The notes beneath the pieces are model-generated. The model was not told the origin of the DNA, searched no databases, and was given only the letters and a program-made list of their open reading frames with translations. Below are positions 11,983 to 21,017 of a DNA stretch of 64,000 nt, one piece after another (within the stretch, counting starts at the first letter, position 1; the number at the start of each line of letters is the position of its first letter). Position numbers and translations under genes: made by a program. This DNA comes from Cryomorpha ignava (GTDB taxonomy: Bacteria; Bacteroidota; Bacteroidia; Flavobacteriales_D; Cryomorphaceae), in assembly GCF_010686655.1 (NCBI RefSeq), contig NZ_JAAGVY010000011.1, forward strand, positions 1 to 64,000, written 5' to 3'.

Positions 11983-13131
11983 GTGAAAAGAGTTTTAATT
12001 GTTTGTCCGTATCCTGAAGGGAAAGCTCCAAGTCAGCGCTTTCGATTTGAGCAGTATTTGCCGTATTTGCGAGCGAATGGGTTGGAGGTTTCTGTTGCAT
12101 CTTTTTGGACGAATGAACAATGGCCTGCGATTTATGGGGGGATGAGTGTTGTGTATAGGGTATTGAGTACTGTGATGGCATTTGTGAAGCGATTCTTTTT
12201 ACTTTTTTCACTACATAAATACCAAACAGTTTTTATTCATCGCGAGGCTGCCCCTCTTGGTCCACCATGGTGGGAGTGGTGCGCGGCAAAGATCTTCCGA
12301 AAAAGATTGATTTACGATTTTGACGATGCTGTGTGGCTACCAAATAGCTCACAGGCAAATGCAAAGCTCGTCGGTAATCTCAAGAACCATGGGAAGACCG
12401 GAAAGATAATCTCTTGGTCGGAAACAGTTTTTGCAGGCAATTCCTTTTTGGCATCATACGCAAAGCAGTTTTGTGACAACGTAAAAATTGTACCAACTAC
12501 TATAGACTGCAATCTCCATGACCCGAATTTATTAGCGAAACCTAAGCCGAATAATAAAACGGAATCTAACTCAATACTCAATACTCAAGACTCACTACCA
12601 ACTATCGGCTGGACTGGGACGCATAGTACATTAAAGCAATTAACGCCACTGTTTCCACTTTTGGAGAAGGTTTATGCCCAACTACCATTTCGGTTTTTGT
12701 TAATTGCGGATATTGCGCCGGAAATAATGCCTGAATTTGTTGAATTCCGAAAATGGAATAAGCAAACCGAGATCACCGATTTACTTGAAATTGATATAGG
12801 TATTATGCCGCTGTACAATACAGATTGGGAGAGAGGTAAATGTGGATTTAAGGCTTTGCAGTATATGGCATTGGAGATACCTGCGGTGGTTAGTGGAGTG
12901 GGGGTCAATTCAGAAATCGTAATTGAAATGGAAACCGGGCTTATTGCAGAGCCAGTTACAAGTAGAGGTGGTGAAGATTATCTTATTTGGGAAAGTTCTT
13001 TATTGGAATTATTGAAGAATGAAGAATTGAGATTGAGATTGGGGAAAAAAGGCCGCAAAAGAGTTAAAGATTATTATTCTGTTGAAGCCTTTAAACAGGT
13101 TTATCTCGAAACTCTGGCAACTAAAAGCTAA
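11983..13131 (+). CDS. GT4-like glycosyltransferase (GT-B fold), with a heptad-derived insertion
   Basis: This 382-residue protein opens with VLIVCPYPEGKAPSQRFRFEQYLPYL, a start seen in bacterial GT-B enzymes of polysaccharide loci. The second lobe starts at TIGWTGTHSTLKQL (near residue 205). The donor-binding region is GFKALQYMALEIPAVVSGVGVNSEIV. It probably adds one sugar to the lipid-linked glycan on the cytoplasmic face. The inter-lobe linker (about residues 185-204, KPNNKTESNSILNTQDSLP) contains 7-bp tandem words and looks inserted. The start is GTG at 11983. The 3' end overlaps the convergent GT4 gene by 4 bp. Confidence 0.8.
   Translation: MKRVLIVCPYPEGKAPSQRFRFEQYLPYLRANGLEVSVASFWTNEQWPAIYGGMSVVYRVLSTVMAFVKRFFLLFSLHKYQTVFIHREAAPLGPPWWEWCAAKIFRKRLIYDFDDAVWLPNSSQANAKLVGNLKNHGKTGKIISWSETVFAGNSFLASYAKQFCDNVKIVPTTIDCNLHDPNLLAKPKPNNKTESNSILNTQDSLPTIGWTGTHSTLKQLTPLFPLLEKVYAQLPFRFLLIADIAPEIMPEFVEFRKWNKQTEITDLLEIDIGIMPLYNTDWERGKCGFKALQYMALEIPAVVSGVGVNSEIVIEMETGLIAEPVTSRGGEDYLIWESSLLELLKNEELRLRLGKKGRKRVKDYYSVEAFKQVYLETLATKS
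12566..12600. repeat. Heptad repeats inside a glycosyltransferase gene
   Basis: Five consecutive 7-bp words (ctaactc, aatactc, aatactc, aagactc, actacca) lie inside the open reading frame and are read as about SNSILNTQDSLP. Reverse-complemented they match the gagtatt/gagtata words of the array 600 bp upstream. The frame stays open through the repeats. Confidence 0.75.
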
Positions 13132-14423
13132 GCATCAATTGCTTGGTTATCGAGAATCCTTTCATAAATCCTCCTGTAGGCCTCAATTCCCTTTTCAAGC
13201 GAAAAATAATCTTCAGCTCCATGGCGGATATTTTCGGGATTCAAATGAATGATTTCATCCCAATTATCAGATATTTTTTGAAAATCTACAGAATTAAAGT
13301 CAGTATTTACGTATCCTGAATTATATTTCCGAACGATAGTTCCTGTGTCACCCACATTGTCATTACAAATCACAGGAATACCCATAGCCATCAATTCTCC
13401 CTGCTTAGTGGGGCTAGAGGCTTTTTTGCTGTACGCAGGAAGAATAAAAAAAACAGATGCAGCCATCATACTCATAAGGGCAGGTACGTCTTTTCTTTCT
13501 GCAGCAATTTGAACGAGGAATGAACGTGGAATTCCGCGTTTATCTGCTTTTTCGCGAAGCTTGTCCAAGTTATCGTGAGAGAGGATAAGAAACCGAAGTT
13601 TTGGACGTGATTGCAGAAGGTGATGGTATAAAGCGAGCATTTCTTCCGCCATATACCAAGTACCGAGTGAACCAACGTAGCCGAGATATTCCCGATCTGT
13701 ATCGATGCCGTAAACAGCACCGAGCCACTTTCGCTTATTGGTTGATATGCGTGTAAAGTCGAAATGGTTTAGATCCGTAGCACAAGGAATAATCGTTGTT
13801 TTCTTTAATACCGCCGCGGCACGGTCATAGTTGTAATAATTCTCATTACCTCCGAATATAGGATCATTATTAAACCAGTTTTCAATTTCTGATTTCCCCG
13901 CTTCGGTGAGGCTTACCACTGCATCTGCTTTTTCCAGAAATTTACGCTCCTTTTTTTTGAAGTAGCGGTAAATGGATTTATAAACGGGATTGCTGAGGTT
14001 CCATATTTTCCCGTCCACGCGTTCATCAGCCCAGAAACCACGCATATCAAATATAAAAGGGAGCTTATTATTTTCCTTTAGGCGCAAGCCTACCAAACTA
14101 GTGATATAAGAGCGGCAATGAACCAGCGCAAAGTTTTCTTTATTATGTAGCTCCTCCGACTTTTTGTGAAGTTTATCGATATCGTATAGGGTGGATAAAA
14201 CCGGGGGGTTCTTTGTGTACTCAAGGGGGTGCCAATCAATATTTGCTGCAGCACATCTCTTTTCAATCCTTCGCTTGCCTTCTTTAAATCGTTCTGGTTT
14301 TTCAAATGAGATGAGAGAAAATTTATGCCCCTTCTTAGATAAACCTTCAATATAGGGTAAGATCTGACTTTGACCGAGGGGATCAGTTAATCCATCATAA
14401 GATAGGTAGAGAATATTGGCCAT
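13128..14423 (-). CDS. GT4 family glycosyltransferase
   Basis: This 431-residue protein has a GT-B fold. The N-terminal acceptor lobe starts with ILYLSYDGLTDPLGQSQILPYIEGL. The C-terminal lobe begins near residue 240 (YLGYVGSLGTWYMAEEML). The donor-site segment ASSPTKQGELMAMGIPVICND carries the conserved Glu and Gly of GT4 enzymes. It is the last gene of a minus-strand run of glycosyltransferases (15331, 14444, 13128) and converges with the GT gene ending at 13131. The acceptor and donor cannot be told from sequence. Confidence 0.85.
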   Translation of the reverse strand: MANILYLSYDGLTDPLGQSQILPYIEGLSKKGHKFSLISFEKPERFKEGKRRIEKRCAAANIDWHPLEYTKNPPVLSTLYDIDKLHKKSEELHNKENFALVHCRSYITSLVGLRLKENNKLPFIFDMRGFWADERVDGKIWNLSNPVYKSIYRYFKKKERKFLEKADAVVSLTEAGKSEIENWFNNDPIFGGNENYYNYDRAAAVLKKTTIIPCATDLNHFDFTRISTNKRKWLGAVYGIDTDREYLGYVGSLGTWYMAEEMLALYHHLLQSRPKLRFLILSHDNLDKLREKADKRGIPRSFLVQIAAERKDVPALMSMMAASVFFILPAYSKKASSPTKQGELMAMGIPVICNDNVGDTGTIVRKYNSGYVNTDFNSVDFQKISDNWDEIIHLNPENIRHGAEDYFSLEKGIEAYRRIYERILDNQAIDA

Positions 14424-14443
14424 TGGCTACAAAGATGATATTT

Positions 14444-15334
14444 TTAGCTGATTAAATGTTTGAGTATAGCACGCGAGCGCCTGTTAAGAATTGAACCGGG
14501 TGATGCTTTCAAAGACTTAATAAAGTAAGAAATTGATCTACGCTTTGATTTGATCATTGCGAGGTGTAGAGAGATGTAGCTATAAGTATTGCTTTTCAAA
14601 GCGGGCATAAACGTACCAAATTGAGATTGGACTTCTTTATCGTCTAATACTGTTTTTAGCATTAACTCTTTTCTCTTTATCAATTTTTCGGGAGCGAAAT
14701 TAAAAACAGATCTATCATCATGCTGAACTAAGGCAGAGGTAACCTTGTGGTTAATTAGCAATGGATATCGGGCAGCAAGGCGGAGCCAGAGCGCATAATC
14801 TTCAGAACCTGCCATTTCACGATTCTCTTCAAATGGATGGGCGTCTGCAATGTCTTTTCTCAAGAAAACTCCGTGGCAGCTCATGAAATTACCTTCAGAA
14901 ACCAAAGATTTGATAGCAGTTTCTCTATCGTATTGAATTGGACTCTTCCTTCTTGTTAATTTGTTTAAGAATTCATACTCCTGAAATATCCATTCAGGTT
15001 GATTGTGATTTTGAATAAATGAGAACGCTTCCTGAAGGTGGGTGCGATAAATTAAGTCATCGGAATCTAAAAAATAGATATACTTACCCTTAGCAATGGC
15101 AGTTCCTGTATTTCTGGCTTTACCTCTTTCGCTGTTTGGTATAGAGACTAGGCGAACTTTATCTTGAAATGTTTTCTCAATAAAGGTTTTTGTGTTGTCA
15201 GTGCTACCGTCATCTACTATTATAATTTCAAAATCAGAAAAGGTTTGGTTGAGAACTGAAGATATGGTATCGGCTATGAGCTTCTGCCTATTGTAAGTTG
15301 GTATAATGATCGAGAAAAAAGGAGATTGACTCAT
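14444..15334 (-). CDS. GT2 family glycosyltransferase
   Basis: This 296-residue protein has a GT-A domain: FSIIIPTYNRQKLIADTI, IIVDDGSTDNT, and the DxD-type metal site YFLDSDDLIYRTH near residue 95. No membrane segment is visible, so it should act as a peripheral cytoplasmic enzyme. The start at 15334 overlaps the stop of the GT4 gene at 15331 by 4 bp, so the two are coupled. Confidence 0.87.
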   Translation of the reverse strand: MSQSPFFSIIIPTYNRQKLIADTISSVLNQTFSDFEIIIVDDGSTDNTKTFIEKTFQDKVRLVSIPNSERGKARNTGTAIAKGKYIYFLDSDDLIYRTHLQEAFSFIQNHNQPEWIFQEYEFLNKLTRRKSPIQYDRETAIKSLVSEGNFMSCHGVFLRKDIADAHPFEENREMAGSEDYALWLRLAARYPLLINHKVTSALVQHDDRSVFNFAPEKLIKRKELMLKTVLDDKEVQSQFGTFMPALKSNTYSYISLHLAMIKSKRRSISYFIKSLKASPGSILNRRSRAILKHLIS

Positions 15335-16428
15335 TTTACTTCCTGGTATTTGTCGATCACATTCTCAACATAGAAATGCTTGTAGACTGATTTTTTTAAT
15401 GCCGGGCCAAAATGGTTGTACTTCGATTTATCATCATAGATTTTAAGAAGTAGTTCGGTCAATTCTTGTTCTGTATTTTCTTTTGAGATAAGGAATCCAT
15501 TTTCGCCATTTTCAATATAGTCATCAAAATCTCCAACATCTGCACAAGCGATAATTAATTTCTCTAATATTCCGGCTTCCTTTATAACACTGTTGCTTGC
15601 TTCAGAGTCGGAAGTATGAACGACTACATCTGCTGCTGCCATGTAGGTTATTGCTTCACGGGTGAATCCAATAAAAAAAACATGTCGTTCCAATTCTAAG
15701 TCTTTCACTTGCGCTTTTAGTTCTGGCTCCAGCGGTCCGCCACCCAAAATAAGGAGCTTTACATCGAGTTGTTTATCAACCAGAGCTTTAATTACACTGA
15801 TAAGAAGGCCATATCGCTTGCACGGAATAAAGCGTGATACAGTAACCAGGCGAAGCGAACATGGAAAGTCTCTTGAAATAGCAAACAGTGATTCAATTTT
15901 CGGCTCCGGATAATTCTCAAACCTATACGCGTAGTTAATCAGACGTACCTTGCTTGGATTTACGCCTTCAACTTCAGTGAGTTGGTGAAAAACCTTTTTA
16001 GATGGGACGATAAATTCTTTACCTAGTCGGTTGATTATTTTATCAAATATTTTTGCGTTTCTATTAGTGCCATTCATTATATAATCACTGTGATGGCGGC
16101 AAATGATAAAACGAGCAGTTGAAAAATATTGAGCAAAAACAGCTATAATATTGGCAGGTTGGGTATGAGCATAAACCAGATCGATTTTATTCTTTTTTAC
16201 GTATTTCGTCAGGTAGCGAATATGCTTGATATAAAATACAAATGATGATGATTTAGGGAGAACAAAAGAATCTGTTTTTACACCGGATTTTTCAACCACC
16301 GCTTGAATATCCCCTTTTGGTTCCTGACTTAAGAGATGGACCTTATGCCCCATTTTAGAAAACTCTTCCATTAGAGTTTCTAACGAGTTACTGTTTTGGC
16401 TGGATGGGAAATAGAATAGAATATTCAC
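15331..16428 (-). CDS. GT4 family glycosyltransferase
   Basis: This 365-residue protein has a GT-B fold. The N-terminal lobe is MNILFYFPSSQNSNSLETLMEEFSKMGHKV, the second lobe begins at LRLVTVSRFIPCKRYGLL near residue 195, and the GT4 donor motif appears as SDSEASNSVIKEAGILEKLIIACADVGDF. Its start is only 80 bp from the divergent GT2 gene (ATG 16509), so the two share one short promoter region. Confidence 0.86.
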   Translation of the reverse strand: MNILFYFPSSQNSNSLETLMEEFSKMGHKVHLLSQEPKGDIQAVVEKSGVKTDSFVLPKSSSFVFYIKHIRYLTKYVKKNKIDLVYAHTQPANIIAVFAQYFSTARFIICRHHSDYIMNGTNRNAKIFDKIINRLGKEFIVPSKKVFHQLTEVEGVNPSKVRLINYAYRFENYPEPKIESLFAISRDFPCSLRLVTVSRFIPCKRYGLLISVIKALVDKQLDVKLLILGGGPLEPELKAQVKDLELERHVFFIGFTREAITYMAAADVVVHTSDSEASNSVIKEAGILEKLIIACADVGDFDDYIENGENGFLISKENTEQELTELLLKIYDDKSKYNHFGPALKKSVYKHFYVENVIDKYQEVK

Positions 16429-16508
16429 TGATGCTGTTTTCAGATGGCAAAACTATGTTTTCTTGTGGCTTAAAGATAATAAAGCCATTAAATTCTTTAC
16501 TTCGCGTT

Positions 16509-17438
16509 ATGGAGCTTACCATTATTATTCCGTCTGTTGGTGATATGGCTATTTTGACACGCACGTTGGATGCGGTTCTTTTAGCAACACAAACTATAGA
16601 AACAGAGATAATTCTGGTTGATGATTCTGCGGATGGAATTGTTGAGGTAGATAACCCGAGATTAAAAGTGGTTCGCAGTTATGGAAAAGGGGCATCCAAT
16701 GCCAGGAACGAGGGATTGAAACACGCTAAAAGTGATTTAATTTTGTTTCTGGATGATGATATACTGATTTCTGAAAATCACATTCTCGAAACACTTCAGC
16801 TTCATAAAGAATCAAGTAAAAAAGCATATAATTTTTACTGGGTGTATCCGGAAGATTTGATGCGGGAACTGCCGGAAACAAAGTTTGGCAAGTATGTACT
16901 CCATGAAGGTTTATATTCTAACCAGCACAGGCTCGAAGGTAAATATGATGAACTACCCAAGTTGACGAAGCAGAAAGGGCTGACAAGTCAGTATTTCTCT
17001 ATCGAGAAAAGATGGCTTGATGAAGTTGGCGGCTACGATTCAATACCATATGCTGGTATTGAGGACTTACTTTTGTTTCGGAAATTAGAGCGTATTGGGA
17101 TAGAGGTGTTTTTAGTAAAAGATCAGGTAGTGTTTCAAAACGAGGCGAATCGCATTCAGGCGGATAAACTTTTTAATCGGTATCGTACAGGAGCACTGAC
17201 AAGAAGAATAGCTGCGTTACGCGGGCACAAAGATTTGGGGGTTCAATTTAATGGTACTGAGAAAATAAAAGGGGAATTGGGAACTCTGTTTCTACCTCTG
17301 CTTAGGTTAATTGAGAATAAAGCTGCTTATGGTTTGCTTTACAGAAAAGTGGTTCACTATATCCTTTTTACCGGAACTTATTTGGGGTATTTTAAAGATG
17401 AGTTACCGACGCCCTTTGCGGAGGAGTTTAATAATTGA
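16509..17438 (+). CDS. GT2 family glycosyltransferase
   Basis: This protein has 309 residues from ATG 16509, which I prefer because MELTIIIPSVGDM is the natural start of the GT-A domain; the frame is open further upstream but overlaps the divergent gene. IILVDDSADG binds the nucleotide, GASNARNEGLKHAKSD is the usual acceptor-side helix, and LFLDDDILI is the metal site. The C-terminal region has a hydrophobic LLYRKVVHYILFTGTYLG stretch that may lie on the membrane. The 3' end overlaps the convergent GT2 gene by 36 bp. Confidence 0.84.
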   Translation: MELTIIIPSVGDMAILTRTLDAVLLATQTIETEIILVDDSADGIVEVDNPRLKVVRSYGKGASNARNEGLKHAKSDLILFLDDDILISENHILETLQLHKESSKKAYNFYWVYPEDLMRELPETKFGKYVLHEGLYSNQHRLEGKYDELPKLTKQKGLTSQYFSIEKRWLDEVGGYDSIPYAGIEDLLLFRKLERIGIEVFLVKDQVVFQNEANRIQADKLFNRYRTGALTRRIAALRGHKDLGVQFNGTEKIKGELGTLFLPLLRLIENKAAYGLLYRKVVHYILFTGTYLGYFKDELPTPFAEEFNN

Positions 17439-18401
17439 TGTGGGAAGTAATTTTCTTTTTCGTTCAAGTTTAACAAGAAAACTCCTATCGATACGAGCAA
17501 GCCAATATAAGTTGATTTGTTTAGCGAGTTTTGAACAAGCGCTCCATTCTAAGGCTTCATATTTTTCGCAATACCTTTTGAAAAGGTAGTAATTCAAAGC
17601 GTAATGAATCGTTTCGTTATTGGTGAATTTCAGAGTGAATTCAAGTTCTGCTAAGCTATTTTGATTGATGGCCTTAATTGCATTTACAGCTGGTTCATAA
17701 TTGTGTTTTGTCGCAAGGCTCAAGTAAATTCGATCTGCTTCCTGTTCAAATTTTGTCTGATGCAAGGTGGATTTAGAATCTTCATGGTATCTGAAATTTA
17801 GAATCGTTGAATCAATACTCATCGTCCTTTGATTCCCAAAAAACAGAAAATACCTCATTAGCCATTCTTTGTCCATGCAGTAGTGAAGATCTTCATTGAG
17901 CAAACCAATATGGTCAATGGCAGACTTGCGAAAAAATGTCTCAGGCTGATCTATGCGGGAGTATGCAATGGCTTTTGGAAGATTGTCCTGATATAAATCT
18001 GTGCCACGGCTTCTTCTATTTTGAAGACCGAAAACATTGGCTCGAAAAGTGGCCATCGTAATCTTCGGATTTTCAAATGCTTTAGCCACCGTTTTCAGTG
18101 CATCGGGTTCGTAGTAATCATCACTATTAATCCAGTTTATTATTTCACCGGTAGCTCTGGACAAACCTTTATTTATTGCATGACTTTGTCCATTGTCTTT
18201 TTCGCTCACCCACCAGGTAAGGTGTTTTGCATATTTTTCGATGATCTCTTTAGAATTATCTGTGCTCCCGCCATCGACGATAAAGTATTCAAGATTTGGA
18301 TAATCCTGACTAAGCACCGAATCAATTGTTTGTTCAAGATACTGTCCTTGATTAAATGAAGGTGTAACAATTGATATTTTGGGCAGAGTATTCATTGTCA
18401 T
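17403..18401 (-). CDS. GT2 family glycosyltransferase
   Basis: This 332-residue protein has all GT-A landmarks: ISIVTPSFNQGQYLEQTIDS, YFIVDGGSTDNS, WWVSEKDNGQSHAINKG and the metal-binding INWINSDDYYEPDAL. The D-G-Q-S-H-A-I-N-K-G segment is typical of a large GT2 subfamily in O-antigen clusters. Its start overlaps the stop of the epimerase gene by one base, so both are probably on one transcript. Confidence 0.87.
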   Translation of the reverse strand: MTMNTLPKISIVTPSFNQGQYLEQTIDSVLSQDYPNLEYFIVDGGSTDNSKEIIEKYAKHLTWWVSEKDNGQSHAINKGLSRATGEIINWINSDDYYEPDALKTVAKAFENPKITMATFRANVFGLQNRRSRGTDLYQDNLPKAIAYSRIDQPETFFRKSAIDHIGLLNEDLHYCMDKEWLMRYFLFFGNQRTMSIDSTILNFRYHEDSKSTLHQTKFEQEADRIYLSLATKHNYEPAVNAIKAINQNSLAELEFTLKFTNNETIHYALNYYLFKRYCEKYEALEWSACSKLAKQINLYWLARIDRSFLVKLERKRKLLPTSIIKLLRKGRR

Positions 18402-19342
18402 TAAGAACTGATACTTTTATAGAGCGCTTCAATTCCATTGGTAAGTGTAGTACCGGGTTTATAACTTATTTGTTTATCAAGCTTTGATGGATCAGCTAAA
18501 GAAATTAATACATCACCCATTCGAGTCGGCGCGTATATTGGTTTTTGCTTATAGTCGGTAACTTGGGCTATTTCGCGGAACAATTCATTTACCGAAGTTT
18601 GTATTCCAGTTCCAACATTAAAAACATCAATTTCAGTATCGCTATTGGCCGAAGCTACCAATGCATCTACAATATCTTGTACAAATACGAAATCACGAAC
18701 CTGCTCGCCATCACCATAAATTGTAATGGGAAGATTTTTGATTGCCCGATCCATAAATATTGAGATTACTCCTGCATAAGCCGACGAAGCCTTTTGACCA
18801 GGACCAAAAACATTAAAAAAGCGGAGTCCTATTGAATTTAGACCATAAGCCTGGTTGAAGAATCTAGCATATCGCTCATTGTTTAGTTTGGTTAGGCCAT
18901 ATGGTGACGTTGGGGTGACAAGTTCAGCTTCTTGAAGAGGGAGATTATCTGATTCTCCGTATACCGCGCATGACGATGCATAAACTAGCTTTTTTACTTT
19001 GTGTGTTTTGCAGAACTCTAATACGTTAATAAATCCGGTTTCATTTACCTGATGAGTGCGCAGTGGTTTCGTAAAAGAATCCGGGACACTTACCAGAGCA
19101 GCCAAGTTAAATACATAATCAACTTTAAATTCCAGAATAGGAAGCGGATTAGCTATGTCGTGTTCTATGAAATGAAAGTTTGAAGAATGTCCAAATTCTT
19201 TTAAATTGTTCGTATCAGCGTTGGAGAGATCATCAATTATAATTAAACGCGCCAGCTTTTCTTTCAGAAGAGAACGCGTTAGATGGCTACCTATAAATCC
19301 CAGGCCGCCTGTAATTAAAATCGTCTTTTGATTGAAACTCAT
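18401..19342 (-). CDS. NAD-dependent sugar epimerase/dehydratase (extended SDR, GalE/WbpP-like)
   Basis: This 313-residue protein binds NAD through TGGLGFIGSHL (residues 11-21). It has the SDR catalytic set: Ser in YASSCAVYG (near 123-124), Y148 and K152 in SPYGLTKLNNERYA. The downstream RFFNVFGPGQ and DFVFVQDIVDAL segments are typical of UDP-hexose or UDP-HexNAc 4-epimerases. It probably makes a galactose-type precursor for the local glycan. Other extended SDRs (dehydratases) are possible, since substrate residues are not decisive here. Confidence 0.83.
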   Translation of the reverse strand: MSFNQKTILITGGLGFIGSHLTRSLLKEKLARLIIIDDLSNADTNNLKEFGHSSNFHFIEHDIANPLPILEFKVDYVFNLAALVSVPDSFTKPLRTHQVNETGFINVLEFCKTHKVKKLVYASSCAVYGESDNLPLQEAELVTPTSPYGLTKLNNERYARFFNQAYGLNSIGLRFFNVFGPGQKASSAYAGVISIFMDRAIKNLPITIYGDGEQVRDFVFVQDIVDALVASANSDTEIDVFNVGTGIQTSVNELFREIAQVTDYKQKPIYAPTRMGDVLISLADPSKLDKQISYKPGTTLTNGIEALYKSISS

Positions 19343-19343
19343 T

Positions 19344-20354
19344 TTAGACTGGGAAATATTTATTTAAGAACTCAAATAATTTAACGGGTGACAAATCAAC
19401 ATCCCCCACGCGATCACTTTCTGTTGGGTTTTCCACAGCCAAAAGATAATAGTAACTAAGATTAAGAGCATTTGCGAGAGAATAAAAACAGTTGTTCTTA
19501 TCATCGCATTCTCCTCTTATTTCAACTACAGAGCAATGTTCCGGTGCAGCTATCATATTTGTAAGTCCTGCTCCATGAACTCCGATAATTACATCCGCTG
19601 CTGCCATGAGCTTCATTTGATCAGCGAAAGTGAGGTTTTCCAAATATATGGTTTCAAAATTGAACTTTTCGAGAATTGTAATGCAGTCATTCTCGTTATT
19701 TATCCTCCGTACCTTTGCAAATTTCCTGCTAATATAGACTCTTTTACCACCGTTTTTCAATTGGGATTTTGAGTGGATAGCATTTCTTATTTTATCCATT
19801 ATTGGTGGGTAAAAATTTCCGGTAGAACATACCGGTTCTGAAAACAGAATTTCGGACGTCAGAAATTTATTGCCTTTTGGGATATATTCATACTCCAGAC
19901 CCAAAAATTCCAAAGATTCTGTGACATACTTATACTTTGAATAATGGCTGGGCAACAAGATGATATGATCGCTCAACTGCTCGTTTAGAATAAAATATCG
20001 CGGTAGTGCATCGCATATCCAATGAAAGTAACCATGACTCCATCTTTCCGAAATCCAAATATATTTTTTTCGTTTTAGTTGTGGTAGTTTCAATACCATT
20101 CTGGGGAAATGGTTTAGAAGAAACGGAAATGGTTTGGAAACTCGGAGATTCACAAGTGAACTACGGTAAATTGCCATAAAGAAATTTGCGATAATTCCAC
20201 CTGAGTCTATCCAGGCATGTTTTATTTTATATCCATCAACTTTCTTAAAACTCTTTAGAAATTCATGTTGAAATAGATTCAAGTCTTCAGAATTGTAGTT
20301 GACAGGTTTGACCCTGGCAACTGTATAATTTTCTATAAGCTTGAAATTTTTCAT
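19344..20354 (-). CDS. GT61 (DUF563) family glycosyltransferase
   Basis: This 336-residue protein contains the GT61 core: ISERWSHGYFHWICDALPRYFIL near residues 100-122, LLPSHYSKYKYV, VYISRKFAKVRRINNE, and the C-terminal VIIGVHGAGLTNMIAAPEHCSVVEI. GT61 enzymes include bacterial and plant xylosyl and GlcNAc transferases. No membrane helix is seen. It lies 1 bp upstream of the epimerase gene on the same strand. Confidence 0.85.
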   Translation of the reverse strand: MKNFKLIENYTVARVKPVNYNSEDLNLFQHEFLKSFKKVDGYKIKHAWIDSGGIIANFFMAIYRSSLVNLRVSKPFPFLLNHFPRMVLKLPQLKRKKYIWISERWSHGYFHWICDALPRYFILNEQLSDHIILLPSHYSKYKYVTESLEFLGLEYEYIPKGNKFLTSEILFSEPVCSTGNFYPPIMDKIRNAIHSKSQLKNGGKRVYISRKFAKVRRINNENDCITILEKFNFETIYLENLTFADQMKLMAAADVIIGVHGAGLTNMIAAPEHCSVVEIRGECDDKNNCFYSLANALNLSYYYLLAVENPTESDRVGDVDLSPVKLFEFLNKYFPV

Positions 20355-20399
20355 TTAAGATTGACCTGAAATAAATAAACAGTATTTAAATTTTGATAC

Positions 20400-21017
20400 T
20401 CATGGAGCAATTAGATCAACGATTAAAGAACTGTAATCTTCAATTGAGCCCTTTGAAGGATTTCTAGCAGTCCTGGTGACGATTCCATTCTTTTCATCCA
20501 ACTCATTCATTATTAGTTCTCCGTCTTCTTTGTAATATTCGAATAGTTCGTAATTGTAGCCAAGTTCTTTTGCCAGATTTAGAAAATCAGAATAATTCCA
20601 AAAAGATTTGTGGTCGTCTGCTCCAGGTCCTGATCCGTTAGGGCGCACATACTCTATGTACTCCGGATTCGGATGATTTTTGTCAGGAACAGCGATCCGA
20701 ATTCTACCGTTTTTCACTAAATAAGTTTTTGCCAGTTTCAATGAGTGTCTTACATCATCTACAGTCAAGTGTTCCAGAACATGTTCTAATAGAATATTAT
20801 TGATCGGCGAGCCTTGAAAGAAATAAACCCATAATTTATCACTTGTCAAATCAAAAAAAGGTAAATTCAAGTCCGTCCAGCCTTGGTAAGAAAGTATGCC
20901 ACTTCCTATATTGAGTTTAAGCTTATTCTTTTCACTCAATATGGCAATATTGTTTCTTAAACTTCTCCGGGTTAAGAATATATACCTCTTCTTTCTTAGT
21001 TGCTTAAATAGAATCAT
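20400..21017 (-). CDS. Predicted SAM-dependent methyltransferase of the COG4627 type
   Basis: This 205-residue protein has a shortened methyltransferase fold with KLNIGSGILSYQGWTDLNL instead of the classic DxGxGxG loop, then LLEHVLEHLTVDDVRHSLKLAKTYLVKNGRIRIAVPD. This pattern is common in LPS and capsule clusters. The variant glycine loop leaves open whether it still binds SAM. The gene starts 1 bp after the FkbM gene upstream (21018). Confidence 0.75.
   Translation of the reverse strand: MILFKQLRKKRYIFLTRRSLRNNIAILSEKNKLKLNIGSGILSYQGWTDLNLPFFDLTSDKLWVYFFQGSPINNILLEHVLEHLTVDDVRHSLKLAKTYLVKNGRIRIAVPDKNHPNPEYIEYVRPNGSGPGADDHKSFWNYSDFLNLAKELGYNYELFEYYKEDGELIMNELDEKNGIVTRTARNPSKGSIEDYSSLIVDLIAP

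Noticed and set aside
11852-12211. Minus-strand frame of 119 codons across the 11915-11977 heptads
   Set aside because: It covers the end of one real gene, the heptad spacer and the start of another; the peptide YSILTTLYSLLHTKY is only translated repeat.
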